Assembly: GCF_039541075.1 (NCBI RefSeq) | Contig: NZ_BAABFN010000001.1 | Location: forward strand, 186,001-250,000 | Length of the DNA stretch: 64,000 nt | Direction of reading: 5' to 3' | From: Compostibacter hankyongensis | Lineage (GTDB): Bacteria; Bacteroidota; Bacteroidia; Chitinophagales; Chitinophagaceae | Shown here: positions 17,360 to 27,303 of the stretch, piece by piece | Layout: every line of letters starts with the position of its first letter | Position numbering within the stretch: the stretch's first letter is position 1 | The notes under the pieces: generated by a model | What the model was told of the DNA's origin: nothing | What the model saw: the letters and a program-made list of their open reading frames with translations, nothing else | Database searches by the model: none | Made by a program: the position numbers and the translations under genes

Positions 17360-18406
17360 TTACCTCCGCCCCATTTTTTTCTCGATGGTTTTCCCGATCC
17401 ACCAGAGGGAGGCCGCCAGTACCGCAAAAAAGATACCCTTGTGGGTATGATCCCAGAAGTATTCGAAATAGCGGGTATAGAGGTTTAGGAGCATAAACAC
17501 GATGCCGGTATCGCGCAGCAGCTGGTCATGCCGGCGGATGCCCAGCCAGATCACCCCGACGATCAGTAGGGTAAACAGGATGTCCCAATAAATAAAGCGG
17601 GACTGATGCAGGGCCTGCCATGCTTCCCAGGTGGCCGTATTGCCAAAGATCGAGATCAGCCACGCCGCCAGCAGCAGGAGGAGCCAGCTGCCGTACCAGG
17701 ACAGCGCCTGCGTATACTCCAGGGAACGGTAGCGCCGGGTAACACCGGTGGCCAGCAGCAGCAGGGCGCTCAGCAGAAAAAGCCGGCAGGGCAGGTTCAG
17801 ACCGGTCTGGGGGCCGAACAGAAAGGAGGCTTCCTTGAGGATGCCGGTGACGAGCGCCAGCAGGGCTACAGCCCAGAGCAGCAGCGAACGCTGCCAGCGT
17901 GAAATAGCGCCAAAGATGAGAGCGGCAAAGAGAAAAAACAACCCCTCCTGCCCGTGCAGGTAATCCAGGCTTTTTCCCAGATAGACGATGCTTACGCTGA
18001 TGGTCAGAAAGGGGAGCAGCCAGAAAGCTTCCCCGCTGAAGGACCGGGATGCTCCCGTACCGGTCTGCGGATGTTTCCGGTAATGCCGTATGCAAAGCAG
18101 GGCGGACAGGGCTGCAAAAAGGGCGGCGATGCTGCCGTCGGCCAGGGCAAATCTTTTACGGAGCACCTCGATCCACTTTTCATCCAGCACCAGGGCGCCG
18201 AAAGCCATGAGGGCGCAGGATACAGCGGCGATAAAAAAGTACAGGGTGATCAGCCGCCAGTTGGTGCCTTTTATCCGGATGGATTGCCTGAGGGCCGCCG
18301 CCTGTTCCGCACTGATCTGCTGCTGTTCCTGCCAGGACGCTATGGCCTGAAGCAACAGCCGGGCTTCTTTTTTATCTACTTCCGGCATAGGATAAAGCGG
18401 CGGCAA
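17360..18406 (-). CDS. Hypothetical polytopic membrane protein
   Basis: A 348-residue protein. A soluble N-terminal stretch (about 1-50, EARLLLQAIASWQEQQQIS) is followed by roughly eight to ten membrane helices. The layout, a short helical cytosolic start and then an all-membrane body, resembles DUF2157-type proteins, but I cannot confirm the family. An ATG six codons in (MPEVDKK) is an equally good start. It lies 23 bases after dnaN on the same strand, so it may be cotranscribed with it. Confidence 0.65.
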   Translation of the reverse strand: MPPLYPMPEVDKKEARLLLQAIASWQEQQQISAEQAAALRQSIRIKGTNWRLITLYFFIAAVSCALMAFGALVLDEKWIEVLRKRFALADGSIAALFAALSALLCIRHYRKHPQTGTGASRSFSGEAFWLLPFLTISVSIVYLGKSLDYLHGQEGLFFLFAALIFGAISRWQRSLLLWAVALLALVTGILKEASFLFGPQTGLNLPCRLFLLSALLLLATGVTRRYRSLEYTQALSWYGSWLLLLLAAWLISIFGNTATWEAWQALHQSRFIYWDILFTLLIVGVIWLGIRRHDQLLRDTGIVFMLLNLYTRYFEYFWDHTHKGIFFAVLAASLWWIGKTIEKKMGRR

Positions 18407-18429
18407 TGACCCCTCCGGTCACTGCCGGT

Positions 18430-19545
18430 TTAATTGTTCAGCAACAGCGGCATCACGAGCATCAGCAGCTCCTCGTTCTCTTCTTTTTCCACCGGCTTTA
18501 TGATGCCGGCTTTGGTGGGTGTGGAAAGCTCCATCACCACCTCCTCGCCCTCGGCGGCGTTCATCATCTCGATCAGGAAACGCGCGTTGAAGGCGATCTG
18601 CATGTCTTCGCCGGTATACTGGCAACGCATCCGCTCTGCTCCTTCGAAAGAGAAATCCACGTCCTGCGCGCTCAGCTGCAGCTCGCTGCCGGTAATAGAC
18701 AGGGCGACCTGGTTGGTGCTTTTGTTGGAAAAAACGCTTACCCGGCGCAGGGCATTCTGAAAGTCCTGCTTGTTCAGCGTCAGCTGGTAGGGGTTATCGG
18801 CCGGGATCACCACCTTATAGTCGGGGAAGCGTGCGTCGATCAGGCGGCAGATCAGCTGGGTATGGCTGTGGGTCACAAAAAGGTGATTGGCGCTGTACGA
18901 CAGCTGCAGCTCGCTTTCATCGTCGGGCAAGGCGCCTTTTAAAAGGTTCAGCGGCTTTCTGGGCACGATAAAGCTGTCCGCCTTCGGGCACTTTACATCC
19001 TTGCGGGTGTATTTGACCAGGCGGTGGGCGTCGGTGGAGACAAAGGTCAGCTGCTTGCCGAGCTCGAAGCATACCCCCGTCATGGCCGGCCGCAGATCGT
19101 CGTTGCTCACGGCGGGCAGCGTTTTCTGAATGGCCGTCACAAGGGCGTCGGCGCTGAGGGTAAACGAGGTAGCCTCGTCAGCCACGGGTTCTTTGGGGAA
19201 GTTGGAAGGGTCTTCACCCATCACCTTGTATTTTCCGTTGTCCGAGGTGATGTCCACGGCAAAGGAGTCCTTATTGATATTAAAGGTAAGCGGCTGGTCG
19301 GGATTGTTTTTGAGATAGTCCAGCAGAATGCGCGCCGGTATGCAGATCCGGCCGTTTTCTTTGGCTTCTACCTCTACCGAAACCTTCATCACCGTTTCCA
19401 GATCGGTGGCCGTGATCGTCAGCACCTGCTTGTCGATCTGGAAAAGAAAATCCTCCAGTATCGGCAATACGGTATTGGCGCTGATTACGCCGCTGATATG
19501 CTGGAGCTGCCTGAGCAAGGTAGAAGAAGAAACGATAAACTTCAT
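18430..19545 (-). CDS. dnaN: DNA polymerase III beta subunit (sliding clamp)
   Basis: A 371-residue protein, the standard clamp length, with three similar domains. It begins MKFIVSSSTLLRQLQHISGVI, and FVSTDAHRLVKYTR lies in the middle domain. The C-terminus ends LLMLVMPLLLNN, which resembles the MPMRL-type end of the clamp. It forms the ring that tethers polymerase III to DNA. The ATG at 19545 starts exactly at the conserved family N-terminus. A clear TAnnTTTG promoter with -33 element lies 50-80 bases upstream. dnaA and recF are not adjacent, as is common in Bacteroidota. Confidence 0.96.
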   Translation of the reverse strand: MKFIVSSSTLLRQLQHISGVISANTVLPILEDFLFQIDKQVLTITATDLETVMKVSVEVEAKENGRICIPARILLDYLKNNPDQPLTFNINKDSFAVDITSDNGKYKVMGEDPSNFPKEPVADEATSFTLSADALVTAIQKTLPAVSNDDLRPAMTGVCFELGKQLTFVSTDAHRLVKYTRKDVKCPKADSFIVPRKPLNLLKGALPDDESELQLSYSANHLFVTHSHTQLICRLIDARFPDYKVVIPADNPYQLTLNKQDFQNALRRVSVFSNKSTNQVALSITGSELQLSAQDVDFSFEGAERMRCQYTGEDMQIAFNARFLIEMMNAAEGEEVVMELSTPTKAGIIKPVEKEENEELLMLVMPLLLNN

Positions 19546-19594
19546 AAATACAGGTAGTTTAATACGGCCCTTTCCGGCGGACGGGCGATGGAAA

Positions 19595-19625
19595 CAAAGA
19601 TAGCCATATTTACCTTTTGTCAAAA
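19595..19625 (-). promoter_or_regulatory. Promoter of dnaN
   Basis: On the minus strand TTTTG (19625-19621) and TATCTTTG (19602-19595) are separated by 18 bases, a good match to the Bacteroidota -33/-7 promoter. The -7 box ends 49 bases before the dnaN start codon. Confidence 0.72.
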
Positions 19626-19669
19626 TGCCGGTGCTCCATACTTTTCCACAATGTACCGCCGTCCCGCGG

Positions 19670-20254
19670 CTATATCACGTTGAACATCCGCATGATATAG
19701 GAGAACTGGTAGAGGATGAGCAGCAGCACCAGTATGCCATGGAACCGCTTGCTGGAGCTGGCCATCGCCACGAGGCACAGCGCCACATGCACCACGCTTT
19801 TGATCGGGTACTCCGGGCCCAGGCTCTGCAGGTGCGCGCTTCCCTTGAGCAGGGTGTCCACGATGTCCAGCACGAAGGTGAGGGCCAGCCCGCCGAAGAA
19901 CCATTTCTTACGCGAGTAGAAATAGTCCTCGAACCCGTTGTAGTCCTTGATATCATCAGGGAACAGCAGCGCAGCCAGGCCGAAATAGGTCAGCACAAAA
20001 CAGATCACGAAGAAATACTTCAGAAAAGTCCAGCGGGAAACATCCATCAGCCGGTGCTCCCACCACCAGAAGTGGATCAGTGTCAGAAAGATGTAGAACC
20101 CCCATAACAGGTGCACCCAGTAGGCGCGCTGCCGCCCGGGGTGCTGGATCAGCTTGGCCGCCCCGCGCAGCAGGGTAGCCAGACCAAGGCTCAGGATCAT
20201 GCCGATCACGACCCGGACATGAGAGAATGTTTCCATCGGTAAAAAGGTTTTCAT
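19670..20254 (-). CDS. Hypothetical membrane protein, five to six helices
   Basis: A 194-residue integral membrane protein with five or six hydrophobic segments and a conserved-looking HLLWGFYIFLTLIHFWWWEHR stretch around residue 50 that is rich in Trp and His. I do not recognise a named family. A second ATG at codon 7 (METFSH) could be the true start. It is upstream of dnaN on the same strand with about 120 bases between, but dnaN has its own promoter there. Confidence 0.6.
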   Translation of the reverse strand: MKTFLPMETFSHVRVVIGMILSLGLATLLRGAAKLIQHPGRQRAYWVHLLWGFYIFLTLIHFWWWEHRLMDVSRWTFLKYFFVICFVLTYFGLAALLFPDDIKDYNGFEDYFYSRKKWFFGGLALTFVLDIVDTLLKGSAHLQSLGPEYPIKSVVHVALCLVAMASSSKRFHGILVLLLILYQFSYIMRMFNVI

Positions 20255-20446
20255 TTCCGGAGGAAAGCCAAGACGGATTCCGGAAGATTAATATTACAAA
20301 AAAAAGTACAGCTGGAAAAACCGGTCGCATGCCGGAGCTGCGGTTCCGGAATGTTGCGGACGAAAATGTTACGGATGAAGGAAATCCCGGCGTGGATTTA
20401 TTTCCTTATCTTAGGAGGATATTCTACCACTATAATAGCTGCGTAT

Positions 20447-21292
20447 ATGCGTTGGAAAGGAAGACGCCAAAGCGACAACGTGGAGGACCGTCGCGGTATC
20501 GGCGGCCGGGGCCTCGCGGCCGGCGGCGGCATCGGCATGGTTGTGCTCATCGTGATCGCCCTGCTGATGGGAAAAAACCCCTTGCAGCTGCTGCAACAGA
20601 TGGACGCCGGCACGGCGCAGCCGGCAGCCACGACCCGGCCGGCCGGGGAGGACGAAGCGGCGGCCTTTGTACGGGTGGTGCTGGCCGACACGGAAGACGT
20701 ATGGGACAGCCTGTTTCGTCAGATGCACCGTACCTATACCGATCCCGTACTCGTGATGTTCACCGGGTATACGGAATCCGGTTGTGGCAATGCCAACGCA
20801 GCGACCGGGCCCTTTTACTGTCCCCAGGACCAGAAAGTGTATATCGATCTTTCCTTTTACCAGGAGCTGAAGGAACGCTTCCGGGTGCAGGGGGACTTTG
20901 CCATGGCGTATGTGATCGCTCATGAGGTGGGGCACCATGTCCAGCGCCTGCTGGGCATCGAGCAGCAGATGCGGCAGCAGCAGGAAGGCGCGGATGAGCG
21001 CACCGTCAACGCGCTGTCGGTAAAGCTGGAGCTGCAGGCCGATTTCCTGGCGGGCGTATGGGCGCATTACGACCAGAAGATGAAGGATGTTGTGGAGGAA
21101 GGCGATATCGAAGAAGCCCTGGATGCGGCCAATGCCATCGGGGACGACAAGCTCCAGATGCAGTCCCAGGGCTATGTGGTTCCCGACGCCTTCACGCACG
21201 GCACTTCCGCCCAGCGGATGTACTGGTTCAAAAAAGGATTTGAGACCGGGGATATCCGCCAGGGCAACACCTTTGCGGAAACCGGTATGTAA
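20447..21292 (+). CDS. Neutral zinc metallopeptidase (YpfJ type)
   Basis: A 281-residue protein. The start MRWKGRRQSDNVEDRRG is the typical family N-terminus, so the ATG at 20447 was chosen over upstream codons in the same frame. A single membrane helix (about 25-45) follows a short cytosolic stretch. The zinc motif HEVGHH lies at about residues 163-168, with a downstream Glu in LELQADFLAG as the probable third ligand. YpfJ-type proteins are putative inner-membrane metalloproteases without a well-defined substrate. The flanking gap of 750 bases downstream suggests it is transcribed alone. Confidence 0.9.
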   Translation: MRWKGRRQSDNVEDRRGIGGRGLAAGGGIGMVVLIVIALLMGKNPLQLLQQMDAGTAQPAATTRPAGEDEAAAFVRVVLADTEDVWDSLFRQMHRTYTDPVLVMFTGYTESGCGNANAATGPFYCPQDQKVYIDLSFYQELKERFRVQGDFAMAYVIAHEVGHHVQRLLGIEQQMRQQQEGADERTVNALSVKLELQADFLAGVWAHYDQKMKDVVEEGDIEEALDAANAIGDDKLQMQSQGYVVPDAFTHGTSAQRMYWFKKGFETGDIRQGNTFAETGM

Positions 21293-22042
21293 GTCGCACC
21301 CCGCGGGCCAACAGCATTTCACCGGGCCCGGTGCCATAGCACGGCCGCCGGGGATGGGGAGAGCGGCGTCAGGATGGGCATGGATCCAGAAATAAAAAGA
21401 AGACTAAATATAGATTTAAAAACAGACAAAAAAAGTTGTTCTGTTAAGAAATTGTTGTATTTTGTTTCTCCATTTAGTCCGGCGCCATCGCTAAAACGAT
21501 TGGGCCGCGCCGCCGGAAATAGCAGCGGTAAAGATCATTCAGCGTGAATCCCCAGGATAACAAGGTTTGAAAAAAAAGTGAGCGAATTATCCGGGAACAT
21601 CTATGCAAACGGTTGCACGTGCAATCGTTTGCGGAGCCGGGGCCCGGCGGATGCCGGACGCTGTATCGGAATGCAGTATTATAATTAGGATAGAACAATA
21701 ATAATGATAAAAAACCTGAACCATCTGACGATAAAGATCTGCGACGTCAGCGATAATCAGTGATACCGGGAGCATGCGGAGCGTGTGTCCGGGCTGTAAA
21801 GCCGGACATGGCGGCTCACTCCCGACGGCCGATCGATATGCAACAACTGTACTCCATCCACAGCGCTGCCGGATCAACCCTCCTTCCCCTCCCGGGGCGG
21901 GAACATCCCTGCTTTTTTCTGTATTCGCTTTGTATTGCTGCCGGTCCCGCCCGGCTGCGCGAAAATCTTATCGCCGGGAACGTCCGCCTTAACGGACTCC
22001 CCCGGCTTCTGACCTTCTTTTCTGGACCATTTAATCAGCTGT
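21293..22042. other. Long intergenic region before the SusC operon
   Basis: 750 bases without a convincing gene; the open frames here have no recognisable features. It contains the tandem LacI-type operator at 21604-21633 and AT-rich tracts around 21400-21480 and 21670-21720. A long untranslated leader for susC is plausible. Confidence 0.6.
21604..21633. promoter_or_regulatory. Tandem LacI-family operator-like sites
   Basis: Two 14-base, CG-centred near-palindromes, TGCAAACGGTTGCA (21604-21617) and TGCAATCGTTTGCG (21620-21633), are separated by two bases. Together they form a 28-base inverted repeat with only one mismatched pair. The half-sites resemble LacI/PurR-family operators. They lie about 410 bases upstream of susC. 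No LacI-type regulator is encoded within the window. Confidence 0.6.
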
Positions 22043-25000
22043 ATGAAAATTAATTACGCTAACCATTTTACGAACACGCCTGCCCAAAGCATTCTCGTTG
22101 TCTTGACGGGGCTACTGCTTTTTCTCCTAACTTACCGGCAGGCGGACGCTGCGGTAACGCTTCGGGCGGCCCGGACGCCTGCGCCGCTGCATCTTCCGGA
22201 CAAGCGCATCAGCGGACAGGTTACCGACAGCAGCGGAGCGCCCATGCCCGGGGTAACCGTGTCCCTGAAAAACAAGCCGACCGTCGGTACCACCACCGAC
22301 CTGAACGGCAACTTCGTTTTGGAAGTGCCGGACAACGGTATCCTCATCTTCAGCATGGTCGGCTTCGACAAGCAGGAGGTGCCGGTAGCCGGTAAGGAAG
22401 TGATCAACATCAAACTGCAGCCCGCCGCCAACACCCTCGGCGAAACGGTAGTCGTGGCTTTTGGTAAACAAAAGAAAGCCGACGTCGTCGGCGCCGTGAC
22501 CACCATCGACCCGGCGGAGCTGAAGGTGCCGGCGAGCAATCTCACCACTGCCCTGGCGGGCCGCCTGGCCGGCGTGATCGCCTATCAGCGCAGCGGGGAA
22601 CCGGGACAGGACAATGCCGAATTCTTTATCCGCGGCGTTACCACCTTCGGGTATAAAAAAGACCCGCTGATCCTGATCGACGGCATCGAGATGAGCACCA
22701 CCGACCTGGCCCGGCTGCAGCCGGACGATATCGCCAGCTTCTCCATCATGAAAGACGCCACCGCTACCTCGCTGTACGGCAGCCGCGCCGCCAACGGCGT
22801 GATCCTGATCAATACCAAGGAGGGGAAGGAAGGAAAGGCATCCATTTCGCTGCGGCTGGAAAATTCCGTATCCATGCCGACGCGCAACGTGGAGCTGGCC
22901 GACCCCGTCACCTATATGAAGCTGAACAACGAAGCCGTGCTGACCCGCGACCCGCTGGGTATACTGCCGTACTCGGATCAGAAGATCGACAACACCATTG
23001 CCGGTGTCAATCCGTATGTTTATCCGGCCACAGACTGGCGGAAAGCCCTTTTCAAGGACTATACCATGAACCAGCGGGCCAACCTGAACGTAAGCGGGGG
23101 CGGCCAGGTGGCGCGGTATTATATCGCCGGATCCTTCAACCAGGACCATGGCGTGCTGCGGGTAGACCCCCGGAATAATTTCAACAGCAACATCGATCTG
23201 AAAAGCTATACCCTGCGTTCGAATGTGAACGTGAACCTGACCAAGTATACCGAAGTGATCGTTCGTCTGAGCGGTAGCTTCGACGATTATACCGGTCCCA
23301 TCAACGAAGGCGCCGATCTCTACAAAAAGGTGATGCGGACCAACCCGGTCTATTTTCCGCCCTCCTATCCCATCGATGCAGATCATGAATATGTAAAGCA
23401 TATCATGTTCGGCAACTATGACGACGGCAGCGGAGCCTATCTGCTGAATCCCTATGCGGAAATGATCCGCGGGTATAAGAACTATGCCCGGTCCATGATG
23501 AGCGCACAGTTCGAAGCCAAGCAGGACCTCTCGTTCCTGACCGAGGGGCTGCATGTACGCGCCCTGCTCAACGTTACCCGCAACACCTTCTTCGATGTGC
23601 GGCGGGCCTACCAGCCTTTCTGGTACCAGCCCGGCTCCTACGATAAGCTGAGCAACACCTACAAGCTGGACCTCCTGAATGAGGAGACCGGAACGGAATA
23701 CCTCGACTACAATCCCGGCGACCGCACCGTAAATTCGAAGTTCTACATGGAGGCCGCCATGGATTATAACCGCACCTTCAAGGACAAGCATACGTTGAGC
23801 GGCCTTTTTGTATTCATGGTGCGCAATGAGCTGACGGGAGAAGTGACCGACCTGCAGAGCTCGCTGCCCTTCCGCAACGTAGGGCTGGCCGGCCGCGCCA
23901 CCTATTCCTACGAAAGCAAGTATTACGCGGAGCTCAACTTCGGCTACAACGGCTCGGAACGTTTTTATAAGACCCATCGCTACGGGTTTTTTCCCTCCAT
24001 CGGGGGCGCCTGGACGATCTCGAACGAAAAGTTCTGGGAGCCGCTGAAGCATAAGATCACCAACCTGAAGATCCGGGCCACCTACGGGCTCACCGGGAAC
24101 GACGCCATCGGCGATCCGAAAGACCGCTTCCTGTATCTCTCCAATGTGAACATGAACGACGATGCCCGGCATGCGGTGTTCGGACGGGATAATGCATACA
24201 ACCGGAATGGCATCTCGCTGTCCCGCTATGCGGACCCCAACATTACCTGGGAGCGCGCGGCAAAGACCAACCTTGGTCTTGAAGTGGGCATCGCCGACCG
24301 CTGGGATCTTCAGGCCGATTTTTATAAGGAAAAACGTACCAACATCCTGATGACGCGTACCGCCACGCCGGCCACCATGGGCCTCTCGGCACAGCCCAAA
24401 GCCAATGTCGGCGAAGCGGAAGGAAAAGGGGTGGATCTGTCGCTGGACTATAACCAATCCTTTGGCGGCAGCTTCTGGATACAGGCGCGGGCCAACTTCA
24501 CCTATGCCGCCAGCAAGTTCCTGGTCTACGAGGAACCTTCTTATGACGAGGCCCCCTGGCTGCGGCATGTCAACTATTCGATCAACCAGCAGTGGGGATA
24601 TATCGCCGAGCGGCTGTTTGTCGACGATGAGGAGGCGCTGAAATCCCCCCGGCAGTTCGGGGAATACGGCGGCGGCGATATCAAGTACTACGATGTGAAC
24701 GGCGACGGGGAGATCACGATCCTGGACCGGGTGCCCATCGGCTTCCCCACCACTCCGGAGATCACCTACGGATTCGGATTTTCGGTAGGGTACAAGGACT
24801 TCGATTTCTCCGCTTTTTTCCAGGGCAGCGGGCGCGAAGCCTTCTGGATCGATCCGGAGGCCACGGCCCCGTTTGTTCCCTATCTGTATGACAATGAAGT
24901 CTTACCCGGCAAGCCGGAAAACCAGCTGCTGAAGGCCTATGCGGACGATCACTGGTCTGAGGACAACCGGAACGCCTACGCCCTCTGGCCCAGGCTGAGC

Positions 25001-25273
25001 GTCACCAACGTGGGTAACGAGAACAACTTTGAAAAAAGCACCTGGTTCATGCGCAACGGCGCTTTCCTTCGGCTGAAACAGGTGGAGATCGGCTATAACC
25101 TGCCCATGAATACGGCAAAGCGCTGGTTTATGAAGAACTTCCGGGTGTATGTCAACGGCACTAACCTGCTTTGCTTCAGCAACTTCAAGCTCTGGGATGT
25201 GGAAATGGCCGGTAACGGTCTCGGCTATCCGGTGCAGCGGGTTTTCAATGTAGGCATTACCGCATCTTTTTAA
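22043..25273 (+). CDS. SusC/RagA-type TonB-dependent outer membrane transporter
   Basis: A 1076-residue protein. A signal peptide (about 1-36) is followed by a carboxypeptidase-like regulatory domain (about 55-130, GQVTDSSGAPMPGVTVSLK), then the plug (about 145-260) with the SusC hallmark DPLILIDGIE and SLYGSRAANGVILI. A long beta-barrel ends in an aromatic-terminated strand, VFNVGITASF. SusC proteins import oligosaccharides or other nutrients across the outer membrane using TonB energy, with SusD as lid. No TonB box or STN domain is obvious. Gene order susC-susD-lipoproteins indicates one operon, probably controlled from the LacI-like operators upstream. The substrate is unknown because no hydrolase is linked. 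Confidence 0.94.
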   Translation: MKINYANHFTNTPAQSILVVLTGLLLFLLTYRQADAAVTLRAARTPAPLHLPDKRISGQVTDSSGAPMPGVTVSLKNKPTVGTTTDLNGNFVLEVPDNGILIFSMVGFDKQEVPVAGKEVINIKLQPAANTLGETVVVAFGKQKKADVVGAVTTIDPAELKVPASNLTTALAGRLAGVIAYQRSGEPGQDNAEFFIRGVTTFGYKKDPLILIDGIEMSTTDLARLQPDDIASFSIMKDATATSLYGSRAANGVILINTKEGKEGKASISLRLENSVSMPTRNVELADPVTYMKLNNEAVLTRDPLGILPYSDQKIDNTIAGVNPYVYPATDWRKALFKDYTMNQRANLNVSGGGQVARYYIAGSFNQDHGVLRVDPRNNFNSNIDLKSYTLRSNVNVNLTKYTEVIVRLSGSFDDYTGPINEGADLYKKVMRTNPVYFPPSYPIDADHEYVKHIMFGNYDDGSGAYLLNPYAEMIRGYKNYARSMMSAQFEAKQDLSFLTEGLHVRALLNVTRNTFFDVRRAYQPFWYQPGSYDKLSNTYKLDLLNEETGTEYLDYNPGDRTVNSKFYMEAAMDYNRTFKDKHTLSGLFVFMVRNELTGEVTDLQSSLPFRNVGLAGRATYSYESKYYAELNFGYNGSERFYKTHRYGFFPSIGGAWTISNEKFWEPLKHKITNLKIRATYGLTGNDAIGDPKDRFLYLSNVNMNDDARHAVFGRDNAYNRNGISLSRYADPNITWERAAKTNLGLEVGIADRWDLQADFYKEKRTNILMTRTATPATMGLSAQPKANVGEAEGKGVDLSLDYNQSFGGSFWIQARANFTYAASKFLVYEEPSYDEAPWLRHVNYSINQQWGYIAERLFVDDEEALKSPRQFGEYGGGDIKYYDVNGDGEITILDRVPIGFPTTPEITYGFGFSVGYKDFDFSAFFQGSGREAFWIDPEATAPFVPYLYDNEVLPGKPENQLLKAYADDHWSEDNRNAYALWPRLSVTNVGNENNFEKSTWFMRNGAFLRLKQVEIGYNLPMNTAKRWFMKNFRVYVNGTNLLCFSNFKLWDVEMAGNGLGYPVQRVFNVGITASF

Positions 25274-25311
25274 CGACCGAAGCAGCGATCTGATCGTACT
25301 CTTTCACAACG

Positions 25312-27222
25312 ATGAATATCATGAAAAAAAGTATACAGTTATTATCCGCCCTTCTGGTACTCTGCGGGCTCGGCGCCTGTAACAAGTACCTGGATATCAT
25401 CCCGGATAACATTGCCACCATCGACTATGCCTTCCGGCTGCGCAGCACGGCGGAACGCTACCTGTTCACCTGCTATTCTTACCTGCCCGCGCTAGGCGCC
25501 TTCGAGACCAACCCCGCGAATGCCGCCGGGGATGAATTCTGGCTGGTGCCCACCAGCGGGTCCAACGCGTGGAAAATTGCAAGGGGCAACCAGAACAAGG
25601 CAAGCTCCTATATGAATTACTGGCAGGGGAATAACGGCGGGAAAGACCTTTACCAGGCCATCCGCGAATGCAATATTTTCCTGGATAATGTGGAGATCGT
25701 CCCCGATATGCAGGAAGATGAAAAGGCCCGCTGGACCGCCGAAGCCAAATTCCTGAAAGCCTATTTTCATTTCTGGCTCTTCCGGATGTACGGCCCCATT
25801 GCCCTGATCAAGGAAAACATTCCCGTGGATGCGGGCGCCGATAAGGTCTATCCCGTACGTTCCCCGGTAGATACCTGCGTGAACTACATGGTGCAGCTGC
25901 TCGATGAAGCGCTGCCCGACCTCCCGGATAAGATCGAGAACGAAGTGTCTGAGCTGGGCCGTGTCACCAAAGCCATCGACCTTTCGCTGAAAGCCCAGAT
26001 CCTGGTGACCGCCGCCAGCCCGCTGTTCAACGGTAACCCGGATTATACCGGCTACAAGGACCCGGAGGGCAACCTGCTCTTCAGCGCGGCCGCCGATCCG
26101 GGGAAATGGGAAAGAGCCGCCGCAGCCTGTAAGGCCGCCGTGGAATACTGCGAAGCCCAGGGCTACCACCTTTACCGGTTTGACCCGGCGTTTTTCCAGC
26201 ATACCATATCCGATACCACGCGGATAAAGATGAACATCCGCAACGCCATCTGCGAAAAATGGAACCCCGAGGTCATCTGGGGAAACACCAACAGTCTGGC
26301 GGGCTCTATCCAGGCTCAGGCCACACCCCGCGGACTGGATCCGACAAAAACCGCCAACGGCGGCACGCAGGGAAATATAGCGCCGCCCCTGAAGATCGCG
26401 GAGATGTTTTACAGCAACCACGGCGTGCCCATCACCGAAGACAAGACCTGGAGCTATGCCGACCGTTTCAAATTGAGGAAGGTGACGGCAGAGTATAAAT
26501 ATAACCTCGAAGAAGGATATACCACCGCCTCGCTGAACTTTGACCGCGAGCCCCGGTATTATGCCGATCTGGGTTTTGACGGCAGCATCTGGTACGGACA
26601 GGGCCGTTTTGACGATGACGACAACCTCTTTTTCGTTTCGAGCAAAAAAGGACAACCGGCCACGGCGCAGAACCAGGGCTCTTATTCGGTGACCGGCTAC
26701 TGGCCCAAGAAGCTGGTGAACTTCAACAACGTCATCGGCGACGGTAGTACCTATACGATACAGACCTATCCCTGGCCGATGATGCGGCTGGCCGACCTGT
26801 ACCTGCTGTATGCCGAAGCGCAGAACGAAGTAAACGGCCCCGGACAGGAAGTATACCGGTATGTGGATTCCATAAGGGCGCGGGCCGGTTTGGAATCCGT
26901 GGTGTCCTCCTGGCAGAACTATTCGCGGAACCCCACCAAGTATACGACCAAGGACGGTATGCGGGAGATCATCCACCGGGAACGGCTGATTGAAATGGCC
27001 TTTGAAGGTTCGCGGTACTGGGATCTGCTGCGGTGGAAAGAAGCGACAGCGGAGCTGAATAAACCGATCACCGGCTGGGACCTCGATCAGGAAGATGCCG
27101 CCGCCTACTACCGGGAACGCGTACTCTTTAACCAGAGCTTCTCCACCCGTAATTATCTGTGGCCGCTTCCCGAAAGCGAGCTGCTCAGCAACAAACGGAT
27201 GAACCAGAATCCCGGGTGGTAA
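25312..27222 (+). CDS. SusD/RagB-type nutrient-binding lipoprotein
   Basis: A 636-residue protein with a lipoprotein signal ending in LGAC (Cys at about residue 24) and the SusD N-terminus NKYLDIIPD. TPR-like helices follow (AKFLKAYFHFWLFRMYGPI), and the SusD C-terminus is present (RLIEMAFEGSRYWDLLRWK and YLWPLPESELLSN). It sits on the cell surface capping the SusC barrel and binding the ligand. It begins 38 bases after susC. An ATG three codons in is an equally possible start. Confidence 0.94.
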   Translation: MNIMKKSIQLLSALLVLCGLGACNKYLDIIPDNIATIDYAFRLRSTAERYLFTCYSYLPALGAFETNPANAAGDEFWLVPTSGSNAWKIARGNQNKASSYMNYWQGNNGGKDLYQAIRECNIFLDNVEIVPDMQEDEKARWTAEAKFLKAYFHFWLFRMYGPIALIKENIPVDAGADKVYPVRSPVDTCVNYMVQLLDEALPDLPDKIENEVSELGRVTKAIDLSLKAQILVTAASPLFNGNPDYTGYKDPEGNLLFSAAADPGKWERAAAACKAAVEYCEAQGYHLYRFDPAFFQHTISDTTRIKMNIRNAICEKWNPEVIWGNTNSLAGSIQAQATPRGLDPTKTANGGTQGNIAPPLKIAEMFYSNHGVPITEDKTWSYADRFKLRKVTAEYKYNLEEGYTTASLNFDREPRYYADLGFDGSIWYGQGRFDDDDNLFFVSSKKGQPATAQNQGSYSVTGYWPKKLVNFNNVIGDGSTYTIQTYPWPMMRLADLYLLYAEAQNEVNGPGQEVYRYVDSIRARAGLESVVSSWQNYSRNPTKYTTKDGMREIIHRERLIEMAFEGSRYWDLLRWKEATAELNKPITGWDLDQEDAAAYYRERVLFNQSFSTRNYLWPLPESELLSNKRMNQNPGW

Positions 27223-27303
27223 AAACGGCTGTACAGTGCGGCCTCCCGGAAAAGAGCAGGAGGCCCGCACGACTTGTTATCCTAACCAGTAATTCAAACG
27301 AAC

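Noticed and set aside
22127..24568. 813-residue open frame on the minus strand
   Set aside because: Antisense to susC with typical shadow composition.
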